NCBI GenBank assembly: GCA_947458585.1
Contig: CANGYY010000021.1
Location: 1 to 48,382 of the forward strand
Origin: Cyclobacteriaceae bacterium
GTDB lineage: Bacteria > Bacteroidota > Bacteroidia > Cytophagales > Cyclobacteriaceae
DNA length: 48,382 bases
Direction: 5' to 3'
In this document: in pieces, positions 18,095 to 24,412 of the stretch
How positions within the stretch are numbered: the first letter of the stretch is position 1
Layout of the letters: every line of letters begins with the position of its first letter
Made by a program: the position numbers and the translations under genes
Notes under the pieces: model-generated
The model's database searches: none
What the model was told of the DNA's origin: nothing
The model's input: only the letters and a program-made list of their open reading frames with translations

Positions 18095-18404
18095 TTGGGT
18101 ATACCAGGTGGTACGCGAGATTCCTGCTGGTCGAGTGACTAGTTATGGAGCCATTGCCCATTACTTGGGCCTCAAGTCCGGGGCACGCATGGTGGGCTAT
18201 GCGATGAATGCTGCGCATGCGCTACCTGATGTCCCCGCCCATCGCGTCGTAAATAGACAAGGAATCCTGACAGGGAAGCATCATTTTTCTACACCTACAG
18301 CCATGCAAACCCTACTCGAAGCAGAGGGCGTGGTCATTCAATACGATCAGGTGGTGGATTTTGAATCCCGTTTTTGGAGCCCTGAAAAAGAACTCAAGCC
18401 TTAG
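18066..18404 (+). CDS. MGMT-family alkyltransferase-like protein lacking the catalytic cysteine
   Basis: The 112-residue protein matches the DNA-binding C-terminal domain of O6-alkylguanine-DNA alkyltransferases: helix-turn-helix part IPAGRVTSYGAIA with the arginine finger, then PAHRVV at 57-62. In active enzymes this motif is PCHRV; here the acceptor cysteine is alanine (A58). Proteins of this type (ATL) bind O6-alkylguanine and hand lesions to nucleotide excision repair in other organisms. It overlaps mscS upstream by 29 bases and the symporter gene by 11 bases at its end. Confidence 0.88.
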   Translation: MSSEKGNYFDWVYQVVREIPAGRVTSYGAIAHYLGLKSGARMVGYAMNAAHALPDVPAHRVVNRQGILTGKHHFSTPTAMQTLLEAEGVVIQYDQVVDFESRFWSPEKELKP

Positions 18405-19845
18405 ATTTTTTGCGAAGCAGGTAAAGCCCTGCAAACATCAGTCCTCCATTTAAAATAAGCGCCTCAAAGCCAAAGGTATAGCCCCAAAGCCATTCTTGGG
18501 AATTGGAAGTAATCAAAAATGTCAGGGAAGGAGCAAGCACAGCCAGGGCAGGAACCCAGGCATCTTTCACTTGATGCTTGGTAAACAAACCAAACCCAAA
18601 GAGCCCCAATAGTGGTCCATAGGTGTAGCCGGCTAAGATAAATACCGAATTGATCACACTTTGGTCATTGAGCCAGTAGAAGGCAAGGATGAGCAAAAAC
18701 ATCAGAAATGTAAAGCCAACATGCACGAGCTTGCGGATGAATATTCGTCGTTCTGGGGTATAATTTCGTTCGATTTGAAGAAAGTCGTAGCAAAAGGAAG
18801 TGGTCAAGGCAGTCAATGTGGAATCTACACTGGAATAGGCCGCCGCGATGATCCCAAGCACAAAAACAATTCCTGCAAAGGCGGAGAAATGCTCTGTGGC
18901 CAAGAGTGGAAATAGGCCATCCGACTTTGCTGGAATGGCAATTCCCTTGGTTTCGGCATACAAGTACAGCATCACTCCCAGGGATAGAAACAGCAGGTTG
19001 ACCACTACCAAAATCACGGTAAACCAAAACATGTTTTTTTGCGCGTCTCCCAGCGTCCGGCAAGTCAGATTTTTCTGCATCATGTCCTGATCCAGACCCG
19101 TCATGACAATGGTGATAAAGGCCCCAGATATAAACTGCTTGAAGAAATTGGTGCCCGCCTTCCAGTCCCAATTGAAGATCGTCGAACGCTCGTCCTCACT
19201 TATTCGGCTGACGTAATCGCCCAAACTTTTCAGTTCCAACTCAGATCCGATCAGCCCCATCGTAATTAGGACCGAAGCCAACATAAAGGTGGTCTGAAAG
19301 GTGTCCGTCCAGACAACTGTCTTGATTCCTCCCCGGTAGGTGTACAGCCAAATCAGTCCTACCGTAATCAACACCGACACCCAGAAAGGAATGCCCAAGG
19401 CATCGAATAAGATCAATTGGAGCACGCTGGCCACGAGATACAGTCGAAGGGAAGATCCTAGGGATCTTGACAGAATAAAGAAAAAAGCCCCCGTTTTGTA
19501 AGACCAAAACCCAAATCGATCCTCCAAATAGGTGTAGATAGATACTAAATTCAGGCGGTAGTAGAGCGGCAATAAGACCTTGGCAATGGTAAAGTACCCC
19601 AGGGTGTAGCCCAAAACAACTTGGAAGTAAAAGAAGTTAGAATTACCTACCTCGCCCGGTACGGAGATGAAGGTGACGCCAGAAAGGGAGGCGCCAATCA
19701 TGCCAAAGGAAACCAGAAACCAATGGGAATTGCGGTCTCCCGTAAAAAAGGTGTCTCCGGTTAACTTTCGGGTAGTCAACCAGGAAATGAAAAAAAGTAT
19801 TCCGAAATAAATGAAAATAACTGTTAAAACGAGTTGCGGATTCAT
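18394..19845 (-). CDS. Sodium:solute symporter (SSS family)
   Basis: This 483-residue inner-membrane transporter has about 13 hydrophobic helices and family landmarks such as GASLSGVTFISVPGEV near 52-67 and the segment AAYSSVDSTLTALTT near 330, both linked to the sodium site in this family. The solute (sugar, amino acid or organic acid) cannot be told. Its last codons overlap the convergent alkyltransferase-like gene by 11 bases. The start codon faces clpS, leaving 52 bases for both promoters. Confidence 0.88.
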   Translation of the reverse strand: MNPQLVLTVIFIYFGILFFISWLTTRKLTGDTFFTGDRNSHWFLVSFGMIGASLSGVTFISVPGEVGNSNFFYFQVVLGYTLGYFTIAKVLLPLYYRLNLVSIYTYLEDRFGFWSYKTGAFFFILSRSLGSSLRLYLVASVLQLILFDALGIPFWVSVLITVGLIWLYTYRGGIKTVVWTDTFQTTFMLASVLITMGLIGSELELKSLGDYVSRISEDERSTIFNWDWKAGTNFFKQFISGAFITIVMTGLDQDMMQKNLTCRTLGDAQKNMFWFTVILVVVNLLFLSLGVMLYLYAETKGIAIPAKSDGLFPLLATEHFSAFAGIVFVLGIIAAAYSSVDSTLTALTTSFCYDFLQIERNYTPERRIFIRKLVHVGFTFLMFLLILAFYWLNDQSVINSVFILAGYTYGPLLGLFGFGLFTKHQVKDAWVPALAVLAPSLTFLITSNSQEWLWGYTFGFEALILNGGLMFAGLYLLRKKSKA

Positions 19846-19885
19846 ATTGTAAGCGTATGTCGCTCGCTAAGTTGTCCATTATTAT

Positions 19886-19893
19886 TAATTTTG
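19886..19893 (+). promoter_or_regulatory. Candidate -7 box of clpS, four bases before the ATG
   Basis: The sequence TAATTTTG matches TAnnTTTG, and only CAAA separates it from the clpS ATG. No TTG sits at -33. If real, the mRNA is leaderless or nearly so. Confidence 0.4.
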
Positions 19894-19897
19894 CAAA

Positions 19898-20191
19898 ATG
19901 AATCAGTTCAGCATACCCCTTCCGCATGTAGAAGAAATTGAGGTTCTCCTCGAGGAACTCATCGATCAGGAAGCGCTAGACCTCGTGGTATTCAATGATG
20001 ATGTGAACACCTTTGAACACGTCATTCAGGTGCTCATGAAAGTTTGTGAGCATACTCATGAGCAGGCGGAGCAGTGTACCTTGATCATCCATTACAAGGG
20101 AAAGTGTGCGGTAAAAAAAGGGACGAGGCCAGAGCTCAAGCCTCTCTGTGAGGCCATTTTGGAAGAAGGTATTCAGGCTGCAATTCTTTAA
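19898..20191 (+). CDS. clpS: ATP-dependent Clp protease adaptor ClpS
   Basis: ClpS delivers N-degron substrates to ClpAP or, in Bacteroidota, to ClpC-type unfoldases. The 97-residue protein has the signature FNDDVNTFEHVI (31-42), in which the NDD and the following residues form the N-end residue pocket, and a cysteine- and histidine-rich segment HTHEQAEQCT. The length fits the family. The gene is followed after 11 bases by recR. Confidence 0.93.
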   Translation: MNQFSIPLPHVEEIEVLLEELIDQEALDLVVFNDDVNTFEHVIQVLMKVCEHTHEQAEQCTLIIHYKGKCAVKKGTRPELKPLCEAILEEGIQAAIL

Positions 20192-20202
20192 AAATAAATC
20201 AA

Positions 20203-20811
20203 GTGAACTTCCCCTCTAGATTAATCGAAGACGCAGTAACGGAAATCTCCAGGCTTCCGGGCATCGGCAAAAAAACTGCACTTCGCTTGGCTCTGCATTT
20301 GCTGAAGCAGCATGAGGCGCACACGGAGGCATTATCGCTTGCTTTGACACGCATGCGAGCGGAGGTCTCCTACTGCAAAACCTGTCATGCCTTGGCAGAT
20401 GAGGAATTGTGCACTACCTGTCAAAGTCACAAAAGAGACCGCACCATGGTCTGTGTAGTAGAGGATATTGGGGATGTATTGGCCATCGAAAACACAAATC
20501 AATACCAGGGCGTCTACCATGTTCTCGGCGGAGTCATCTCCCCCATGCAGGGCATTGGTCCTGAGGAATTGACCTGTGAAAGTTTGGTTGCTCGTGTCCA
20601 GCAAGGGGAAATTAAAGAGATCATTTTGGCCCTCTCTGCGACCATGGAAGGTGACACGACCTCTTTTTATTTGGGAAAAATCTTGACTCCACTTGGCGTA
20701 AAGATCACCAGTATTGCCCGAGGCATTCCTGTGGGAGGTGAACTTGAGTTTACGGATGAAGTAACCCTAGGCCGAAGTATCCTTACCCGAATAAATTATT
20801 CGCAGGAGTAA
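20203..20811 (+). CDS. recR: Recombination mediator RecR
   Basis: RecR works with RecO (and RecF) to load RecA at gaps. The 202-residue protein has the helix-hairpin-helix RLPGIGKKTALRLA (17-30), a C4 zinc finger of C58, C61, C70 and C73, and a Toprim domain with VVEDIGDVLAIE and the Walker-like ALSATMEGDTT. The start codon is GTG at 20203; no ATG fits. The gene follows clpS on the same strand, and the promoter of the tRNA locus begins 8 bases after its stop. Confidence 0.96.
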   Translation: MNFPSRLIEDAVTEISRLPGIGKKTALRLALHLLKQHEAHTEALSLALTRMRAEVSYCKTCHALADEELCTTCQSHKRDRTMVCVVEDIGDVLAIENTNQYQGVYHVLGGVISPMQGIGPEELTCESLVARVQQGEIKEIILALSATMEGDTTSFYLGKILTPLGVKITSIARGIPVGGELEFTDEVTLGRSILTRINYSQE

Positions 20812-20819
20812 AGAAATCC

Positions 20820-20850
20820 TTTGGAAGGAAACTTGGAGAATCTATATTTG
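20820..20850 (+). promoter_or_regulatory. Bacteroidota-type promoter of the tRNA-Ala locus
   Basis: TTTG at 20820-20823 and TATATTTG at 20843-20850 are separated by exactly 19 bases, a full match to the TTTG/TAnnTTTG promoter. Transcription should begin a few bases before 20862, where the decayed tRNA copy starts. Confidence 0.85.
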
Positions 20851-20861
20851 CAAACTCTTTA

Positions 20862-20939
20862 GGGGGATTAGCTCAGTTGGCTAGCTTGCCCCGTAGGATT
20901 ACGGGGAGCACCATCGGGTCGAATCTTAGAATAATAAAT
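20862..20939 (+). pseudogene. Decayed tRNA-Ala copy with a hairpin in place of the anticodon arm
   Basis: The first 23 bases (20862-20884) are identical to the 5' end of the tRNA-Ala that follows. The T-arm is also kept: 20912-20925 matches 20988-21001 in 13 of 14 bases. Between them the anticodon arm is replaced by a hairpin, CCCCGTA at 20889-20895 against TACGGGG at 20900-20906 with loop GGAT. The 3' acceptor strand no longer pairs. The copy sits directly behind the promoter and would be co-transcribed with the intact tRNA. Confidence 0.75.
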
Positions 20940-21013
20940 GGGGGATTAGCTCAGTTGGCTAGAGCGCTACACTGGCAGTGTAGAGGTCATCGGTTCGAAT
21001 CCGTTATCCTCCA
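20940..21013 (+). tRNA. tRNA-Ala (anticodon GGC)
   Basis: The cloverleaf folds with acceptor GGGGGAT against ATCCTCC, D-arm GCTC/GAGC, anticodon stem CTACA/TGTAG with loop CTGGCAG, and T-loop TTCGAAT. The anticodon is GGC. The T-stem has one T-T mismatch. CCA is not encoded. Confidence 0.95.
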
Positions 21014-21015
21014 CA

Positions 21016-21046
21016 GGGCCCCGCAGCATTGTGGGGCCCTTTTTTT
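21016..21046 (+). terminator. Rho-independent terminator of the tRNA-Ala locus
   Basis: A 10-base-pair stem pairs 21016-21025 (GGGCCCCGCA) with 21030-21039 around a 4-base loop, followed by T at 21040-21046. It lies three bases after the tRNA. Confidence 0.93.
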
Positions 21047-21067
21047 ATCTATTTTTTTTAATCTACT

Positions 21068-21295
21068 ATGTTCTACATCTACATCCTTTTTAGTGATAAG
21101 ACCAACCGCTATTACATCGGTTCCACGGATGATTTAGACCGCAGACTCAAACACCATAATGCCGGATCTACCCCCTCCACTAAATCAGGTGCACCAAATT
21201 GGGAGATCCGCTATACTGAAGCAGTCATCGACAGAACTACCGCGCTTAAACGTGAACTAGAAATCAAAAAGAAAAAAAGCAGAAACTACCTCTAA
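21068..21295 (+). CDS. Small GIY-YIG domain protein
   Basis: This 75-residue protein consists of one GIY-YIG domain: the motif appears as YIYIL and YYIGSTDDLDRRLKHHN (the second Tyr-Ile-Gly plus the catalytic arginine), and the C-terminus has ALKRELEIKKKKS, as in the small YhbQ-type family. The usual tail after KKKS is nearly absent, so it is at the short end of the family. These proteins are possible single-strand or structure-specific nucleases of unknown role. It lies 22 bases behind the tRNA terminator, next to a decayed tRNA copy. An ATG start is clear. Confidence 0.85.
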   Translation: MFYIYILFSDKTNRYYIGSTDDLDRRLKHHNAGSTPSTKSGAPNWEIRYTEAVIDRTTALKRELEIKKKKSRNYL

Positions 21296-21368
21296 GGGTT
21301 AATCCAAAAAGGAAAAATTCAGTAAATAATATAAAACACCTTATTAAAAAATCAATTCCTTTAAAAAA

Positions 21369-21400
21369 TTTGCCTTATTCCAAATTGGAGCTTATATTTT
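21369..21400 (+). promoter_or_regulatory. Possible promoter for the AT-rich membrane protein gene
   Basis: TTTG at 21369-21372 is followed after 20 bases by TATATTTT at 21393-21400, one mismatch to TAnnTTTG. The region is AT-rich, so chance matches are likely. Confidence 0.35.
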
Positions 21401-21472
21401 CTCTTAGAATAAATAAACCCAACAGAATCCAGAGCCCACTGCTCTTTCTGAGTTTCTTTTTTGAAATTATAC

Positions 21473-22843
21473 ATGAAGTTTAAACTACTTTTTTTCAGCC
21501 TTATTTTATTTTTCAGCTTGAGCACCAAGGCTGCTGATCCAGAGTTTTATCGGCTCACAGTCACTACGAAAAGGTGGGAAGTAGCAGAAAGATCCTCTTT
21601 CTTGAACGGAAGAGTAAGTAAGGAAATTTTAAACCAGTTAGACAGCATTTATCAAAACCTTCCAACCGGCTACAATTTAATTTACGATCCCTCGAGCCAG
21701 ACTTTAAAGGTTTCTATACAATGCTCCTTTGATTATTATTCCATCCAAGATGGCCAATTAGTAAAAGAGTACCAGTTTGCAAATAGAGGCTATACCTGCG
21801 GATCTTATTTTTTTGAAAAAAACAATGCCTACTACATACTAGGTGGAAGGGGGCTTTGGAATTACCATTCAGATTTAATGGAATTTGATACGCTAAATGG
21901 TTCTTGGGAATTCAAACAAGCCTCCTATCAACCCCTTGACTATTACCCCTTAGGGGCTTACCAAACTTCAAAAGGAATCATGACCTGGTTAGGGGAATAC
22001 ACTAATCCCCGAATTTCAAGGCTTGAAAAGGAAGCCAATGGTTTTTTTCTGGATATGGAAAAAAAATCTTGGCAGCCCTTCAAAATTAACATTGAAGAAT
22101 TTGATTTCGCTGAAATTGCCCATGCTTATGAAAGCCAGTTATACGAGACTGAAGATTACGCATTCAGTGTGACTGCTTCCCAAGTATCAAAACTAGGCTG
22201 GTACATCTGGATCATCATCGAGAAAGAAACAGGTAAACTATTTTTTTACGAGGGAAATAAACATACAGAAATGTATGATTCTCCCTTTTTAGAAGTTATT
22301 GGAAACAAATTTCGTTATTTTGAATACACCCTCAATAGTACTTCAGAAGGCAAAGAAAAGATGATTGACTTGGACCTCCTCCGAAGTCAATCACGTGAGA
22401 TCGGCCAGTTAGTCCTACTTGATCCGAAAGAAAATAAGGAGACTGCTTCCTTGTTTCCCTTAGCGCTTTGGATTGGATTTCCCGCAGTTTTACTTCTTGG
22501 ATTTTGGATGGGGAGAAAGCTTCAAAATAAGGGAAAGGGAGAAGTTCTTTCTGCACTTGATCCTGAAAAGGAAGGAGAAGATATCGAAGAGGAAAGCGAA
22601 GAAATCCTTCAGCAATTATTGACTCATGATGGAGAGAAATTGAGCACGGAGGAATTCGATAAGGTCTTGGGTATCGATCAGATCGCCAACTTTGACTCCA
22701 AACGAATCAAACGCTCCCGACTAATCAAGGCCATCAACAACCAATACGCAGAGAAAAAAGGCTTCCCCTTGATCACACGCATTAAAAATCCAGAAGATAA
22801 GCGCTTTGTCTTCTACAAGGTTAACTTTGAAAGTGAAAACTAA
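21473..22843 (+). CDS. Single-pass membrane protein with periplasmic repeat region and cytosolic helical domain
   Basis: I do not recognise a named family. The 456-residue protein starts with a signal peptide (cleavage near TKA-AD), then about 310 residues with repeated aromatic, kelch-like strands (YYILGGRGLW, GIMTWLGEYT). One strong transmembrane helix follows (FPLALWIGFPAVLLLGFWMG, about 325-344), then an acidic linker and about 80 cytosolic residues. The end (SRLIKAINNQY, then FPLITRIKNPEDKRFVFYKV) looks like a winged helix, so a one-component membrane regulator is possible. The frame opens at a TTG (21461); the ATG at 21473 is chosen. The gene is visibly richer in A and T than its neighbours. 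Confidence 0.6.
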   Translation: MKFKLLFFSLILFFSLSTKAADPEFYRLTVTTKRWEVAERSSFLNGRVSKEILNQLDSIYQNLPTGYNLIYDPSSQTLKVSIQCSFDYYSIQDGQLVKEYQFANRGYTCGSYFFEKNNAYYILGGRGLWNYHSDLMEFDTLNGSWEFKQASYQPLDYYPLGAYQTSKGIMTWLGEYTNPRISRLEKEANGFFLDMEKKSWQPFKINIEEFDFAEIAHAYESQLYETEDYAFSVTASQVSKLGWYIWIIIEKETGKLFFYEGNKHTEMYDSPFLEVIGNKFRYFEYTLNSTSEGKEKMIDLDLLRSQSREIGQLVLLDPKENKETASLFPLALWIGFPAVLLLGFWMGRKLQNKGKGEVLSALDPEKEGEDIEEESEEILQQLLTHDGEKLSTEEFDKVLGIDQIANFDSKRIKRSRLIKAINNQYAEKKGFPLITRIKNPEDKRFVFYKVNFESEN

Positions 22844-22918
22844 GGAATCCCTAGTTTTTCCATTCTCAAAATCCTAATCCTCCTTTACTTATTCTGAAAG
22901 GACGCTTACCTTAGATGT

Positions 22919-23338
22919 ATGAAAAACCAACTTTGGGCTCTGTTTCTGACCTTCTCTTTATCAGGTTGTGCCTGTGCACCAATGGAAATTGCAGAATTTG
23001 CATTTGGCGGCCTAGAAAATATGCTCGGCGATGGTTTTATGCCCTCTGAAGAACTTCGAGCCCTAGGGAAATTTCAGAATACAAGCGTCAACATTTCAAA
23101 TTCCTCCCAAAATGGGGTAGAAGAATCCATCGTTATTCTTCGACTGGAAAATGGAGACCCTAAAATCATGGCTGAGCAACGTGAACTTTTAGCCCGAAAT
23201 TGTGCAGAACTCTACTTGAAAGACTTTGAAAAGGGGACGGAATACGACAAAATCACCATACAGTTTGTACAAACAGACCCCTACAACCCGGAGAATGTTT
23301 CGATGGAAGAATACACCTTCGACACCCAGGATTTTTAA
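22919..23338 (+). CDS. Small lipoprotein of unknown function
   Basis: The 139-residue protein has a lipoprotein signal with lipobox LSGC (cysteine near residue 17) followed by two more cysteines at short distance. The mature part has mixed alpha/beta character (VEESIVILRLENGDP, then a helix with ELLARNCAELYLKD). No catalytic motif is seen. It may be co-transcribed with the AT-rich membrane protein gene, which ends 75 bases upstream. I know no function. Confidence 0.6.
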   Translation: MKNQLWALFLTFSLSGCACAPMEIAEFAFGGLENMLGDGFMPSEELRALGKFQNTSVNISNSSQNGVEESIVILRLENGDPKIMAEQRELLARNCAELYLKDFEKGTEYDKITIQFVQTDPYNPENVSMEEYTFDTQDF

Positions 23339-23407
23339 AACGAAAGTAGTGGAGTTTCCCTAGATTTGTGGCTATCCGAATCGATAAACTCCTATCCAGC
23401 ACCTTCC

Positions 23408-24226
23408 ATGAGATTTAAAGCGATCTGCTCCGATATTGACGGCACACTACTCAACTCTGAGCGCTCGCTTTCCAAAAATCTCATCTCCATTGTTTCTTCC
23501 ATTTCATCAGAAATTCCATTTTTCCTTGCAAGCGCTCGCATGCCCGCTGCCATGCGGCACTTATTGCAAGACTTGAATCGCCCCAAAGAACCCCTCATCG
23601 CTTACAACGGCGCATTGGTTTTGGATGCAGAAGGAAAGGAACTCGAATCCATCACCATCCCAATCACCCTAGTTGAAGAGATCGTCCACACTGCCCTACC
23701 GGAAGGGCTGCACCTAAGTCTTTTCCATGGGGAAAACTGGTATACTCCAGAAGAAGATCATTGGGCTGCTCGAGAGATTCAAAACACCAAAGTCCATCCT
23801 ACCTGGAAAAGTCCCCTGGAAGTCCTTGAAAACTGGTCAGCGACTAATTGTGGCGCACACAAGGTGATGTGTATGGGAGATCCGGAAAAAATTGCCCAGC
23901 TCTACCAAACCCTCCTCCAAAGACTGGGGACCCAACTACACCTCTACCGATCCAAAGATACCTATTTGGAAATTGCGCCGAAACCGATCTCCAAAGCCAC
24001 TGGGCTGAAAAAAATCCTAGCGCATGGATATGCCATTGGTCTGGACGAAATAGTGGCCTTCGGCGATGGCTACAACGACATCGACTTACTCCAGCAAGTG
24101 GGTTGGGGAGTAGCCGTAGCAAATGCATTTCCCGAGGTAAAAGCAGTGGCCAATGAGATCACCAAGCACCACAAAGAGGACGGGGTAGCGAGCACCCTGG
24201 CCCGCATTTTCCTACTCAAGAAATAA
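23408..24226 (+). CDS. Cof-type HAD-family hydrolase
   Basis: This 272-residue cytosolic phosphatase of the HAD superfamily (subfamily IIB, Cof type) has motif I CSDIDGTLL with the nucleophile and acid aspartates, motif II ending in ASAR, the lysine of motif III in GAHKVM, and motif IV FGDGYNDIDLL. Such enzymes dephosphorylate sugar phosphates or flavin precursors. The frame opens at a TTG (23366), but the ATG at 23408 gives the standard N-terminus. A TAGATTTG box at 23361-23368 could serve as -7 element. Confidence 0.93.
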   Translation: MRFKAICSDIDGTLLNSERSLSKNLISIVSSISSEIPFFLASARMPAAMRHLLQDLNRPKEPLIAYNGALVLDAEGKELESITIPITLVEEIVHTALPEGLHLSLFHGENWYTPEEDHWAAREIQNTKVHPTWKSPLEVLENWSATNCGAHKVMCMGDPEKIAQLYQTLLQRLGTQLHLYRSKDTYLEIAPKPISKATGLKKILAHGYAIGLDEIVAFGDGYNDIDLLQQVGWGVAVANAFPEVKAVANEITKHHKEDGVASTLARIFLLKK

Positions 24227-24298
24227 GTATCAAGTAGCTGGTATCCTGTCTGCCGACAGGCAGGCAAGTAGCCTGCCTACCTCAGGCAGGCAAGACGA
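24225..24298. repeat. Degenerate 7-base repeat array B1 interrupted by two hairpins
   Basis: Units AAGTATC (24225-24231, overlapping the HAD stop codon), AAGTAGC and TGGTATC run in register. Two GC-rich hairpins follow: CCTGTC/GACAGG (24245-24260) and GCCTGCCT/AGGCAGGC (24271-24291). Between them stands another AAGTAGC (24266-24272), and after them AAGACGA. The hairpins look inserted into a heptamer array. Confidence 0.72.
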
Positions 24299-24327
24299 AA
24301 AAGGAATTCTAGTCCTAATATGAATCC

Positions 24328-24370
24328 CTACTTGGTACTTGGTACATTGTACTTGGGGACATTGTACACT
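24328..24370. repeat. Degenerate 7-base repeat array B2
   Basis: Six units of the type GTACTTG or GTACATT run from 24328 to 24370, with one 8-base unit near the end (24356-24363). The units match array A at 12688-12708. The array lies between the convergent HAD gene and ccmF. Confidence 0.75.
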
Positions 24371-24412
24371 ACCCAAAGCTTTATCCCCACAGAAAAGTTG
24401 TGGCTAATCCCC

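Noticed and set aside
20877-21137. 86-codon plus-strand frame across the tRNA-Ala region
   Set aside because: It translates the decayed tRNA copy, the tRNA and the terminator; no start signal or protein-like composition.
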